Shown here piece by piece: positions 21,572-31,886 of a stretch of DNA of 64,000 nucleotides. The stretch is from contig NC_019566.1 in the NCBI RefSeq assembly GCF_000319385.1, positions 945,266 to 1,009,265 of the forward strand, read 5' to 3'. The notes beneath the pieces were generated by a model. That model worked only from the letters and a program-made list of their open reading frames with translations. It was not told where the DNA came from and did not search any database. The translations under genes and the position numbers were made by a program. The DNA is from Candidatus Endolissoclinum faulkneri L2 (lineage in GTDB: Bacteria > Pseudomonadota > Alphaproteobacteria > Thalassobaculales > Thalassobaculaceae). Numbering within the stretch: position 1 is the stretch's first letter; each line of letters starts with the position of its first letter.

Positions 21572-23013
21572 TTATTTCTCATTTAGATCTTACAGAATTA
21601 CTAAATAGGCTTTATTAATAATTTAATTTTAGTATTACTTAGATTGGGAAATTGTAAGCTATCTTTGGTAAAGTATAATATCGCTTATATTGAGTGTAAT
21701 GGCAATTATAGTTAATTGCTAGTAATAATAGATATCTTTTAATAGATTAAATTAACTGCTTATTCTCTTTAGATAATTATTCACACTTCGAGTTAAAAAA
21801 TATTTTTGTATTAGGTAATTTTATTTCACGCAACAGAAAATTTATAGTTTATTCAAATATGCTAATAGAATTCGTTTACTCATTGCAAGGACTGCATAGT
21901 TGCTTATGCAAATTAAAATATATATCACTAATTTGACGATCGACTGGTCAAACGTCTACAAATCAGCCATTAAATCGATAATAAGCCAAGTAATAATGGC
22001 AAAATAAAAACGAGCGATTACAAAGCAAATTCTCGCTTATTTATAATGCATTATACAGAATAAGTTAAAGAAAATTAATGGCTATAGGCATTTTCCCATC
22101 AAATACTCTTATCAAAGATATTTTTTCGTACAATCCCAAATGTTTGCAAACCTAACAAAAAGCTACTAAAATATTAAACTTAATCAAATAATTAAATGAG
22201 GTGAGTCGATTAAATAAAAATTAAATAGTTAGATGTAGTTAACAAAGCATAATAAAATCAACCATTAATATAATGTACTAATATGATAACGCTAATGAAT
22301 CACTATGCTACTGCATATAAATTATTATAATTAAACTTTGAAAGCCACGCATGGTTAATTAAAGATTTTAAGTATATAAAAATTCGTAAAAAAAAATAAC
22401 CTAAAGAACAATAAGTTCCTAGTTGTAATTAGCAGCTGTTTGCGTATAGATCTCTATCTGTTATAAGCTTGATATCTGCACTATTGACATATCTCAATTT
22501 TACTCTCATTGCTCCGAATAACTAACTGATCCTAAGCAATATTTTATAGTATTAAATGATGACTCAAATGAGTATGAAATGCACGTGCAGTATAGATTGC
22601 TAAAAAGATTGCTCGACATTTTCAACCTTGAAATGTTATAAGTGTGCTAAATACTTTTTCATTGTAGTAATCTCTAAAATAAATTCCCATTTGCATATTT
22701 TATGCAGCATTGCATTCAATATGCCAGGTTATTATCGCCTCAGCATTATACTGAAATTTTCATATAAAGATTAGCTTTTATATTATTACGAGCAATTAAA
22801 TAACCAAGTTAAATTGCTCTCTAGCTTTTAGCAGCAGAAAGATATTGGGAATCATGTATAATGGATGGCAGAATATAAAAGTACAATATTTAAAACATAA
22901 TCGATGTTTATCTTTATCGTTAAATAACTATTATCATTTTTTATATTGTATGCGATAGCGCAATTAGGAATTAATATAACTTCATTTTACGAATTATTGG
23001 AAACAATGCAAGG
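21572..23013. other. Gene-free AT-rich gap
   Basis: About 1.4 kb between metZ and mlaE, both plus-strand. I recognise no gene, remnant, RNA or long hairpin. Confidence 0.6.
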
Positions 23014-23787
23014 ATGAATCCTCTCGCAGCAATTGGTCGAAACTTTATCACTTTTCTTGCCAGCACTGGTAGAATCGTGCTATTTGCTTTATCGATAATC
23101 TGCCATTGCTTACAACCACCGCTCTATTTACGGTTAATATTGCGTCAATTTATTGAAATCGGATATCATTCTCTTCCGATGGTAGGAATGACTACTTTAT
23201 GCTCAGGCATGGTGGTTGCATTGCAAAGCTATACAGGATTTGCTAGATTCTTTGCCGAAGAAACGGTAGCAACAGTTGTTGTGATATCTATGCTTCGTGA
23301 GCTCTCTCCAGTACTAACCGGATTGATGGTTGCCGGAAGAGTCGGAGCTTCAATGGCGGCAGAAATAGGCGCAATGCAAGTCACCGAGCAAATAGATGCA
23401 CTAACAACATTGTCAACAAATCCTTATAAATATCTAATCGTCCCTCGAATCATTGCATCCATCATTAGTCTGCCGTTTTTGGTATTGATAGGCGATATAA
23501 TAGGTGTTTATGGTGGGTTTATGATTGGTATTTACAAATTAAATTTTAACGCTGCTAGCTACATTTTTTTTATTGTGCATCATTTGGAAAAAATTGATGT
23601 CATTGCCGGTATGGCAAAAGCAATAGTATTTGGTTTTCTGATTACACTAATGGGTTGTTATCAAGGATTTAACTCTCGTAGAGGAGCGCGAGGAGTTGGC
23701 CTAGCTACTACTAATGCTGTAGTAGTAGCTTCAATAATGATCTTGCTAACAAACTATATTATCACCGAGATTTTTTTTATTAATTAA
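23014..23787 (+). CDS. mlaE: MlaE-family permease of a phospholipid ABC transporter
   Basis: An inner-membrane permease of the Mla/Mce lipid transport system, which moves phospholipids between the membranes. The 257-residue protein has five or six hydrophobic spans and family blocks LPMVGMTTLCSGMVVALQSY near 50, the highly conserved LRELSPVLTGLMVAGRVGAS near 95, and EIGAMQVTEQIDAL near 120. It is followed 11 bases later by the matching ATPase, so the two form an operon. No good ribosome site precedes the ATG. Confidence 0.93.
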   Translation: MNPLAAIGRNFITFLASTGRIVLFALSIICHCLQPPLYLRLILRQFIEIGYHSLPMVGMTTLCSGMVVALQSYTGFARFFAEETVATVVVISMLRELSPVLTGLMVAGRVGASMAAEIGAMQVTEQIDALTTLSTNPYKYLIVPRIIASIISLPFLVLIGDIIGVYGGFMIGIYKLNFNAASYIFFIVHHLEKIDVIAGMAKAIVFGFLITLMGCYQGFNSRRGARGVGLATTNAVVVASIMILLTNYIITEIFFIN

Positions 23788-23798
23788 GGGCGAAGCAG

Positions 23799-24554
23799 AT
23801 GAGCAAGATCATTAAGCTTCGTATACGCAACCTAAAGAAAAGCTTTGGCTCTAAAATGGTGCTAAACGGCATTAATTTAGATATATGCGAAGGCAAAAGC
23901 TTAGTAGTAATCGGCGCCTCTGGCAGCGGCAAATCAGTATTATTAAAATGCATCATTGGTCTAATTAGGCCTGATTCCGGTGTTATTGAAATTGATGGTA
24001 AAAATGTAATCAGCCTACCGCGTTACGAGCGGGAAGCTTATATGCACAAATTTGGTGTACTATTTCAAGGTGGGGCTTTGTTCGATAGTCTTTCAGTTTG
24101 GGAAAACGTTGCTTTTGGACTAATAGCAACGAGAAATATAAATCGATCTACTGCCCGTGGTATCGCTTTAAAGAAACTTGCTCAGGTAGGTCTTAGTGAA
24201 GATGTAGCTAATTTATCTACTGCGGATCTTTCCGGAGGTATGCAAAAACGTGTATCGTTAGCTCGCTCCATAGCAAACGATCCTAAGTTTATCTTCTTTG
24301 ATGAACCAACTACTGGACTCGACCCAATTATGGCCGACATCATTAACAAACTAATCGTTAAATGCACACGCGATCTAGGTATAACAGGTTTTTTGATAAC
24401 TCATGACATGTCCAGTGCACGTAAAATTGCCGACAGGATAGCTATGTTATACCATGGCAAGATCATCTGGGAAGGAGCAGTTAATAAAATAGATAATTCA
24501 GGGAATAACTATGTCAATCAATTCATCAACGGAAAAGCTGAATTGCCGATTTAG
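23799..24554 (+). CDS. mlaF: MlaF-family ATPase of a phospholipid ABC transporter
   Basis: The energy-coupling ATPase for MlaE (251 residues, normal length). Walker A GASGSGKSVLL near 37-47, signature LSGGMQKRV near 143, Walker B FIFFDEPTTGLDP near 165, and switch histidine in LITHDMSS near 202. An AGGG ribosome site lies six bases before the ATG. In many alphaproteobacteria the lipid-binding mlaD gene follows, but here a 1.6 kb gene-free gap follows, so MlaD is either elsewhere or lost. Confidence 0.95.
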   Translation: MSKIIKLRIRNLKKSFGSKMVLNGINLDICEGKSLVVIGASGSGKSVLLKCIIGLIRPDSGVIEIDGKNVISLPRYEREAYMHKFGVLFQGGALFDSLSVWENVAFGLIATRNINRSTARGIALKKLAQVGLSEDVANLSTADLSGGMQKRVSLARSIANDPKFIFFDEPTTGLDPIMADIINKLIVKCTRDLGITGFLITHDMSSARKIADRIAMLYHGKIIWEGAVNKIDNSGNNYVNQFINGKAELPI

Positions 24555-24730
24555 ATAATAACTTAATTTTAACAAACACATTAGAGGTTATTATGATAAA
24601 TTCACGCATTTTACTCATTGATTTGAAAAAACTAACGTTATTTGACGTATATTAATTGTTAATTACAATTTCTATATAAATCAAAGTTTAATTTTAATTG
24701 AATTTCTTGCCAAGATTCCTCTAAAAGCAT

Positions 24731-24775
24731 GATCCAGTAAATAATATTACTGGTAGTAATATTATTTACTGGATC
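24731..24775. repeat. 20-bp perfect inverted repeat, first of an adjacent pair
   Basis: Arms 24731-24750 and 24756-24775, loop TGGTA. It lies 177 bases past the mlaF stop, and the second hairpin begins five bases after it. Possible tandem terminator of the mla operon, although no T-run follows. Confidence 0.85.
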
Positions 24776-24780
24776 AATTA

Positions 24781-24814
24781 TGATATAATTCACCTGTCAA
24801 GGTGAATTATATCA
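24781..24814. repeat. 15-bp perfect inverted repeat, second of an adjacent pair
   Basis: Arms 24781-24795 and 24800-24814, loop GTCA, with the GC-richer part (CACCT/AGGTG) at the loop end. The sequence is unrelated to the hairpin immediately before it, so the pair did not arise by duplication. Confidence 0.85.
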
Positions 24815-26136
24815 ATCGCTAATCTTAGGATAATAATGCTGGTTTGGTAACGTATTATAAAACACGCAATATTATAACTTAATACTAATATTAAGCAAAA
24901 GTTTATTGTTTAGATACATTTATTAAGCTATCAAATTTGTCATTAATACGTTCGATTGCTAACTAATATAATTATATTTTTATATAGAATCATTTAGCTA
25001 TTTAGCAGACATACAAGACTTATTTAGCAAACCTAAAAAGGATATGCCATTGGCTACTCATAGCTAACCAAACAAAATGCAATCATCAATACCATGCGCG
25101 AAAACAGTATAGAAATAAATCTCTATACTGTTAATCAGGTACTTTGAAGAGTAAGCTGATTGCATGAGATATAAATTTTATTTAATACTAAAAGCTAATC
25201 ATTAGTTCAATGCTGAGAAAATACGTTGTTTTTTTAGCTAGAGAAAACAAGAATAAATATTATTTCTCAAAGTTATTCATGATCAGTTCAATACTCATTA
25301 TCATGAGTAATCTCGGCTATTAGTGCTATAAACTACCATGCTCTTTTGTTAAATCTACTGAACTATTAAATAGGTTGTAGTTTGCTTAACATTACCTTCA
25401 GATCTATGCGAATAGTACACCACTACCAAACTAAAATACAAAAAAATATTAACAATCAGCAGTTACCAGCTGTGCTTTACCCTCTAAGTATTTTTTAAAA
25501 AAAGCCAATAAATTTCCCGATAATGCATACAGTATTTTATGGACTAAAATCAAACAGCAGTTTAGGCATAATATTAGGTAATATGTCATATAAGTAATGT
25601 ATTAACTCTTTTAGCAAAAATTGTCTAAAATATGATAACCGCACATAGATTACTAATGTCCATTATTATAGCAACATGCACAGTATCTAGCGCGAAAATA
25701 GCGCTTTTGAGCATTCTTTAGTAACTACCGTTAGTTTGCTTTATGAGAATACATTTCAATTCTTATTGAACAGCAGTTTACACAAAAGATTAAGTATTGA
25801 TAAATCAACTTTATAAGTTCTATGATTAGTTTAGTAGGCAATCGATATCATATCAATGGTATCAATTTCTCTATAAAATCGTATAAATAATAAATGTTTA
25901 ACGAACATAATGTACCAAAATTATAATATCCATTTTCTCAAAAAAAAATAATTAATATTAAAAATTTTAAGATAGGGAATTAATTAGCTAAATTCAAAGT
26001 GTTATTAAAAACTTTGATTTACGTAAAACACCTTAAACAAAAACTAATCTAACTACTTTATAGCAATAGATTAGTTTCTTGTTTTGATACGGATAAATGA
26101 ATTAATTTTAGCTTAATTCAAATAATTGTATTTTAT

Positions 26137-26655
26137 ATGAAAATCAATATTATTGATATAATAATAATCACCTTTATAATTTTTTCTAGTTTACCAGCTT
26201 TTATCAAGGGATTTATTTCTGAAATATTCTCTATCTTTGCTTGGATCAGCGCTCTATTAGTAGGAATTTATAGTTACAAGCTTATCACTATATATCTAGC
26301 AAAATTTATGGGCACAGATTTTTCGGTAAAAATATTGATCGCTAGTGGCGTATTGTTTGTCTTATCTTTAATATTATTCTTGAATATGGGACAATTAGCT
26401 CTTCGAATGATGCCTATGATAAAATATGATTCGGTAAACCGAGCGCTTGGCTTCATTTTTGGAATAGTTCGTGGGTTAATAATCGTTGGTTTTGCCTACT
26501 TGCTACTTTCATGGATTGAGCCTAACCCAGACAATTATCCAAAATACTTGAAGGAAGCAAAATTACTACCTATGATTGTAAAGGGAACAAATCAGCTACT
26601 AACCTTAGTACCTAAATGTCTGGATACCAAACTAGTTGAAAACCCAAACACCTGA
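26137..26655 (+). CDS. cvpA: CvpA-family inner-membrane protein
   Basis: A small inner-membrane protein (172 residues) of the CvpA family, named for colicin V production but of uncertain native role. Four hydrophobic spans are visible. The N-terminal IIIITFIIFSSLPAFIKGF and the central RALGFIFGIVRGLIIVGF are typical. It precedes purF by about 280 bases, the same neighbour order as in many proteobacteria. A short frame lies between them. Confidence 0.9.
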   Translation: MKINIIDIIIITFIIFSSLPAFIKGFISEIFSIFAWISALLVGIYSYKLITIYLAKFMGTDFSVKILIASGVLFVLSLILFLNMGQLALRMMPMIKYDSVNRALGFIFGIVRGLIIVGFAYLLLSWIEPNPDNYPKYLKEAKLLPMIVKGTNQLLTLVPKCLDTKLVENPNT

Positions 26656-26806
26656 CTCAAGCCATTAGAAAATAATAAACGTATTTACATAAATAAATAA
26701 AAATATAGAATAAGTTATCAGCAAAATATAGAAGTTATAAATTTATTTTCTTTAGAAGAATTATATCATTTACTATATTAAATAGTAAAGTTAATAAATT
26801 AATTAC

Positions 26807-26896
26807 ATGAGCCTCAAAACACTTAGTTGCTTTATAAGCAATTTTGTTTTAACAATTTTGCTTTCAGCCATATTGTTGATTTATGGTTTTCTTTAA
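26807..26896 (+). other. Possible 29-residue single-span membrane peptide
   Basis: An ATG frame between cvpA and purF that would encode a 29-residue peptide with a polar start and one continuous hydrophobic stretch (about residues 13-29). There is no ribosome site and no family I recognise. A random AT-rich frame often looks hydrophobic, so this is only a candidate. Confidence 0.2.
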
Positions 26897-26933
26897 TCAT
26901 TGATAACTCATGGAGTAAAAATCGGATTTTGAC

Positions 26934-28376
26934 ATGACAATCATAAATTCTTTATCTAACGATGACCATCTTCACGAAGAATGTGGAATTTACGGAATTT
27001 TTGGTACATCTGACGCAGCTGCACACACCGCTCTTGGCTTACACGCTCTACAACATCGCGGTCAAGAAGCTGCTGGAATCGTAGCCACTGACGGTCAATA
27101 TTTTAACATACATAGAGGTATTGGTCATGTTGGCGAAAATTTTGGCGAGAAAAATCAAGCTGTCCTGGCTCAGTTAGTCGGGCACTCAGCGATTGGCCAT
27201 ACTCGCTACTCTACTACTGGCGAAACGGCCGTACACAATGTGCAGCCGCTATTTGCTGATCTAGAATTTGGTGGCTTCGCGCTTTGTCATAATGGCAATT
27301 TAACTAATGCATTGCAAATGCGTGAAAATTTAGTTCGCCATGGCTCAATTTTTCATTCTACCATGGATACTGAAGTTATTATCCACTTAATAGCTAGATC
27401 TCGAAACACCTCAGTGATTGATCGCCTAATTGATGCCATGCGTCAAATTGATGGTGGCTATTCTTTGATTTGCATGAGTAAAGATCTACTTGTTGGAATG
27501 CGTGACCCATTTGGTGTGCGTCCGCTCGTTCTTGGTAATGCTGATGGAGCATATATTCTGTGTTCAGAAACTTGTGGATTAGACATTATCGGTGCTGATT
27601 TCGTACGTGATATACATAGAGGGGAGTTGGTTATTATTGATAGCAAAGGAATTCAATCTTTCTTTCCATTTCCTCCCCGTCCTAGCAGATTTTGTGTTTT
27701 TGAGTACATTTACTTTGCTCGCCCTGATAGTTTTGTCGAAGGCAATAGTGTTTATGCAGCTCGCAAGAATATAGGCAAATACCTAGCTTATGAAAGCGGT
27801 GTGGATGCTGATGTAGTGGTCCCGGTACCAGATTCTGGTGTGCCTGCAGCTATTGGTTACTCCGAAGCCTCAAATCTCCCATTTGATTTAGGTATTATAC
27901 GCAACCACTATGTTGGCCGTACATTTATTCAACCAAATGATAAGGTACGCCACCTGGGAGTAAAATTAAAACATAACGCTAATCGCAAGCAGCTTGAAGG
28001 CAAACGGGTTATTTTAGTTGATGATTCTATTGTACGAGGCACTACTTCAAGCAAGATTGTTGAAATGGTCCGACGAGCAGGCGCCACTGAGTTACACTTA
28101 CGCATAGCCAGCCCACCAACTACCCATTCGTGTTTTTACGGTATAAATACTCCACAAAGAGAAGAGCTATTAGCGGCGCAGTTTGACATACAAGATATGG
28201 CCAATAAGATTGGTGTAGATAGCCTTGCGTTTATATCAATTGACGGTTTATACAGCGCTATGGGTAAAACATCAAGAAAAAATGATAATCCACAATTCTG
28301 CGACGCCTGTTTTACCGGTGAATATCCAATCTCACGAGTCGATTATGACAGTGGAAGAATAATACACAAGTCTTGA
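26934..28376 (+). CDS. purF: Amidophosphoribosyltransferase
   Basis: First committed enzyme of purine synthesis, making phosphoribosylamine from PRPP and glutamine. The 480-residue protein has the Ntn-type glutaminase domain with nucleophile cysteine in HEECGIYGIFG (Cys17, so a short propeptide must be removed), HTRYSTTGE near 95, and the PRPP loop VILVDDSIVRGTTSSK near 360-375. The C-terminal CDACFTGEYP carries the cysteines typical of forms with an iron-sulfur cluster. It lies downstream of cvpA. The gap after it to the convergent pstB is about 1.3 kb. Confidence 0.97.
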   Translation: MTIINSLSNDDHLHEECGIYGIFGTSDAAAHTALGLHALQHRGQEAAGIVATDGQYFNIHRGIGHVGENFGEKNQAVLAQLVGHSAIGHTRYSTTGETAVHNVQPLFADLEFGGFALCHNGNLTNALQMRENLVRHGSIFHSTMDTEVIIHLIARSRNTSVIDRLIDAMRQIDGGYSLICMSKDLLVGMRDPFGVRPLVLGNADGAYILCSETCGLDIIGADFVRDIHRGELVIIDSKGIQSFFPFPPRPSRFCVFEYIYFARPDSFVEGNSVYAARKNIGKYLAYESGVDADVVVPVPDSGVPAAIGYSEASNLPFDLGIIRNHYVGRTFIQPNDKVRHLGVKLKHNANRKQLEGKRVILVDDSIVRGTTSSKIVEMVRRAGATELHLRIASPPTTHSCFYGINTPQREELLAAQFDIQDMANKIGVDSLAFISIDGLYSAMGKTSRKNDNPQFCDACFTGEYPISRVDYDSGRIIHKS

Positions 28377-28443
28377 TTTTACATAGAATTATTTGCATAA
28401 TCTAAAAAGTTAGATAATAAATCAAAATTTAATTTCCATTACT

Positions 28444-28545
28444 TCATTGCCTAGGTGCGGATATTTGATTACTTAGAACACATTGCCGAAGTTTCTTTAT
28501 AACTACGCTGAGCGGGTGGTCATCTAGTATAAAATGATTATACAT
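28444..28545 (-). pseudogene. Possible stump of a response-regulator receiver domain
   Basis: A 33-codon minus-strand frame beginning MYNHFILDDHPLSVVIKKL. The FILDDHPL segment resembles the first strand and acidic pocket of NarL-type receiver domains (usually ADDHPL), followed by a helix-like stretch, and then the frame stops. The local base composition is less AT-rich than the surroundings. The match is short and could be chance. Confidence 0.2.
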
Positions 28546-28575
28546 TACAGTATAATAAAATTAAATATTTCATTC

Positions 28576-28627
28576 AGTCAATAATAGTAAACAATATAAT
28601 TTATTATATTGTTTACTATTATTGACT
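28576..28627. terminator. 24-bp perfect inverted repeat between convergent genes
   Basis: Arms 28576-28599 and 28604-28627, loop TTTA. It lies 200 bases past the purF stop and 1.1 kb past the pstB stop. Perfect pairing over 24 bases and the convergent position fit a bidirectional terminator, but there is no T-run. Confidence 0.5.
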
Positions 28628-29708
28628 CTGTATTAAGTTTATTTAATAAAGATTTTACGAGTGAAACAAGCTTATTAACTAAACAATTAGTATACTTAAT
28701 CGACTAATCATTACCTAATAGTAGCACAAAATTTTTATGTAAAAGCATTTCATAATAAAAAGAATATTTTTGATTCGCTTGTTAGATCAAGCATAATATT
28801 TGCTATTTTGTTTTAAAACCATTCAATCCGATAGCTAGAAAAGATACTTCATTAATACGAGTAAAATATCAATATTTCTGAACTGTTAGCAGCTTTTGTT
28901 TGTATTCTACGATCAAATAGGTAAGTGTATTACCTTGCATTATTCTATTTACAATCAGAATAAAAAGATATCAAATCATTTATTAATGATGTCGGATAAT
29001 AAACCATGTTCAATTACTAAGTCACAAATAATATCAATTTAATCAACAACATCATCTAAACTTAGCAAGATTTACATGAACAAACTAACTTTATTATCAG
29101 TTTAATGAGCGGGTGCTAACCATTGATTTTATTGCAGTAGCAGCGAGATAAACAAGATATTAATGTTATATCATCGTCTAATTTTATTATATTTTCCATA
29201 TGCACTAGTGCACAGAAAAAGAAAAAAATAAATATTTTGCAGTAAAATGATAAATAATGTACTTTTCAGGCATGTTTCTTTCAGTATTCTATTAAAATCC
29301 AATTTTTCTTATTACTAAACGGCTTATAAAACATCGACTAACGATGATAAAAACTCGTTTACTTAAAGTGAACGTTCAAGTTATCTGTCAATTATCTGTA
29401 TGTAATTAATCCAGTATCTATATCTTCGATCTTTTTTAAATATAGAATATAATTCATAGCTATAGATATATAATATAAATTATTAATCGCTAATCATGAA
29501 AATTCATCCGAAATAGATAATCAAACATCAAATTTAAAGTATAGATAATGAATTTTATTTATATTAAATCGACCAATTGAGTAAAAACTTTACTATATTT
29601 TGTTATAAATTAAATGAAACTATAATAGCTATGCGACTTAAATGTAGGCCTTAGTAATTATACTAAGCTAATAATTGGCCTTATCCATTATAAGCTAGTG
29701 TGATGCTC

Positions 29709-30542
29709 TTAACCAAAACGCCCAGTAATATATCCCTGGGTACAGCTATTAATAGGATTAGTAAAAATTGCCTGAGTATCTCCGACCTCAAGTAATTCGC
29801 CAAGGTGGAAAAAAGCCGTACGTTGTGATACACGAGCTGCTTGTTGCATTGAATGAGTAACGATAATAATAGTGAAATTTTCACGTAGCTCCTTGATTAA
29901 TTCCTCAATGCGAGCAGTAGCAATAGGATCAAGTGCTGAACACGGCTCGTCCATCAAAATTACTTCTGGATTTACTGCTATAGCTCTAGCAATACAAAGG
30001 CGTTGCTGCTGTCCGCCTGACAAGTGGGTACCAGGCTGCTCAAGACGATCGCTAACTTCCTTCCATAACCCAGCGCGATCCAAGCAATTCTGGACAATCT
30101 CATCTAGCTCAGACTTACCATAAGCGATACCATGTATACGAGGGCCATAGGCGATATTGTCATATATGGATTTTGGGAAAGGATTTGGCTTTTGAAAAAC
30201 CATACCTACTCGCGCTCTAAGCTGTACTACGTCAAGAGATGAGTCATAAATATTATAATCATCTAGCGTAATTTTACCTGTCACTTTACAAATATCGATT
30301 ACATCATTCATCCGATTTAGACAACGTAAAAAAGTAGATTTGCCACATCCAGAAGGGCCAATTAACGCAGTTACCTCATTCTTATAAACACTTAAATTAA
30401 CATGCTTCAATGCATGTTTATTGCCGTAATAAACGTTGACATCACGGGACTTAATTTTAGTGAAGCGATTAGCTAACTGTTTAGAATCCGATAATTTTGC
30501 TGCTAAATTAACATCAGGCGGATTCAAAGCTCTGTTAATCAT
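29709..30542 (-). CDS. pstB: Phosphate import ATP-binding protein
   Basis: ATPase of the high-affinity phosphate importer (277 residues). Walker [20 protein letters not shown] near 62, the Pst-specific [20 protein letters not shown] near 115, signature [14 protein letters not shown] near 175, Walker [13 protein letters not shown] near 195, and switch histidine in VTHSMQQA. It starts 12 bases after pstA. It is the last recognisable gene of the phosphate operon here, since phoU is missing downstream. Confidence 0.97.
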   Translation of the reverse strand: MINRALNPPDVNLAAKLSDSKQLANRFTKIKSRDVNVYYGNKHALKHVNLSVYKNEVTALIGPSGCGKSTFLRCLNRMNDVIDICKVTGKITLDDYNIYDSSLDVVQLRARVGMVFQKPNPFPKSIYDNIAYGPRIHGIAYGKSELDEIVQNCLDRAGLWKEVSDRLEQPGTHLSGGQQQRLCIARAIAVNPEVILMDEPCSALDPIATARIEELIKELRENFTIIIVTHSMQQAARVSQRTAFFHLGELLEVGDTQAIFTNPINSCTQGYITGRFG

Positions 30543-30554
30543 CTTTATATCTCT

Positions 30555-31886
30555 CTAGCATCGACGCTCAAAGCGTTTGCGTAACAATATAGCTACTGCA
30601 TTCATTAAAACTAAAAAACTAAGCAGAACCATAATACCTGCTGATGTCCGTTCAACAAAAGCTCGCTCTGGACTGTCAGCCCAAATATAAACCTGAATCG
30701 ACATAACAGTAGCTGGATCGGTGAAAGTTTGCGGAATGTCTACGATAAAAGCAACCATGCCAATCATTAGCAATGGAGCTGTTTCGCCTAAAGCTTGTGC
30801 CATACCGATAATTGTACCAGTAAGTATCCCGGGCATTGCCATAGGCAAAACATGATGGGTAACAACTTGTAGAGGCGAAGCACCAAGGCCAAGAGCAGCT
30901 TCGCGAATTGATGGTGATACCGCCTTTAAAGCCGATCTGGCTGCAATAATTATAGTAGGTAATGTCATCAGAGCTAGCACTAAACCACCAACTAATGGTG
31001 CCGAGCGCGGCAAACCAAAAAAGTTTAGAAAAACAGCTAGGCCTAACAAACCAAATACAATAGAAGGAACAGCTGCTAAATTGTTAATGTTAACCTCAAT
31101 AAAATCAATGAATCTATTATTTGGTGCAAATTCCTCCAAATAAACAGCAGCCATTACTCCAACTGGAAAGGAAATTAATAACGTAATAGTCAAAGTTAAA
31201 ATTGAACCAATTAATGCACTATAAATACCTGCTTCTTCAGGATCGCGACTATCACCAGTAGTAAAAAAGTCAGTGTTAAATACTGAATGAATATGACCCT
31301 CCGATTTTAATTGATCATACCAGTCGATTTGCAGATCCTTTACTCGGCGATCACTTTCTGGTAGATCACGGTTAATAAAACCCTTAGATAGATTATCTAA
31401 ATCATCAGAAAGTTTTAAGGAAACCGTCTTAGTTGTGCCAACAAGAGAAGGATTACTCAATACCATGTTACGCAAAACCAAATCAGCTTTTGGTGAAATT
31501 ATCCCGTAAAGCATACGAATTTTACAGCGATTACCGATAGCTGCAGGAAACTTTTGTTTTAAAGCATTATGAATCAACGCTAAATAATTAGCTTCCTTTA
31601 ACTTTACTTCTTCAACTGCACCACCATCAGGATTTAACACTTCGCTACTAAATGTGATGTTTAACTCAACTTTGTGTAGCCAAAAAGCTGAATAGCCTTT
31701 AGATACAATACTGCTCAACAAAATGAGCAAAATTATTCCGGCAGCGCCCACACTGGAAATACCTAAAATACGAAAACGCCTTTCGCTAGCATAGCGTTTA
31801 GCAAGATGTGGACCACTAAAATCCGGCAAACGAATTGTTTTACTAGATGTAGATTTACCTAAAGAAGTAGAAAGTGTATTATTCAT
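30555..31886 (-). CDS. pstA: Phosphate ABC transporter permease PstA (long alphaproteobacterial form)
   Basis: Inner-membrane permease of the phosphate importer, 443 residues. The N-terminal half (about 50-190) is a first membrane span plus a large periplasmic region, the DUF3333 extension known from alphaproteobacterial PstA; the C-terminal half carries the transport domain with the coupling loop EAALGLGASPLQV near 335. I chose the ATG at 31886, which overlaps the pstC stop by eight bases (ATGAATAA); a longer frame reaches 31937 inside pstC. The order pstC-pstA-pstB and the overlap indicate one transcript. Confidence 0.95.
   Translation of the reverse strand: MNNTLSTSLGKSTSSKTIRLPDFSGPHLAKRYASERRFRILGISSVGAAGIILLILLSSIVSKGYSAFWLHKVELNITFSSEVLNPDGGAVEEVKLKEANYLALIHNALKQKFPAAIGNRCKIRMLYGIISPKADLVLRNMVLSNPSLVGTTKTVSLKLSDDLDNLSKGFINRDLPESDRRVKDLQIDWYDQLKSEGHIHSVFNTDFFTTGDSRDPEEAGIYSALIGSILTLTITLLISFPVGVMAAVYLEEFAPNNRFIDFIEVNINNLAAVPSIVFGLLGLAVFLNFFGLPRSAPLVGGLVLALMTLPTIIIAARSALKAVSPSIREAALGLGASPLQVVTHHVLPMAMPGILTGTIIGMAQALGETAPLLMIGMVAFIVDIPQTFTDPATVMSIQVYIWADSPERAFVERTSAGIMVLLSFLVLMNAVAILLRKRFERRC

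Larger units (their letters stand above)
24555..26136. other. Gene-free gap after mlaF
   Basis: About 1.6 kb between mlaF and cvpA, both plus-strand. It holds two adjacent perfect hairpins (24731-24775, 24781-24814), an 11-bp inverted repeat (26041-26051 with 26067-26077) shortly before cvpA, and one 20-codon frame at 24593-24655 with a plausible AGAGG ribosome site. That short frame resembles nothing I know and is probably the stump of a lost gene or chance. Confidence 0.5.
28377..29708. other. Gene-free gap between convergent purF and pstB
   Basis: About 1.3 kb. It contains the 24-bp hairpin at 28576-28627 and a 33-codon minus-strand frame at 28444-28545. The phoU and phoB genes, which often follow pstB in alphaproteobacteria, are not present. 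Confidence 0.55.
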
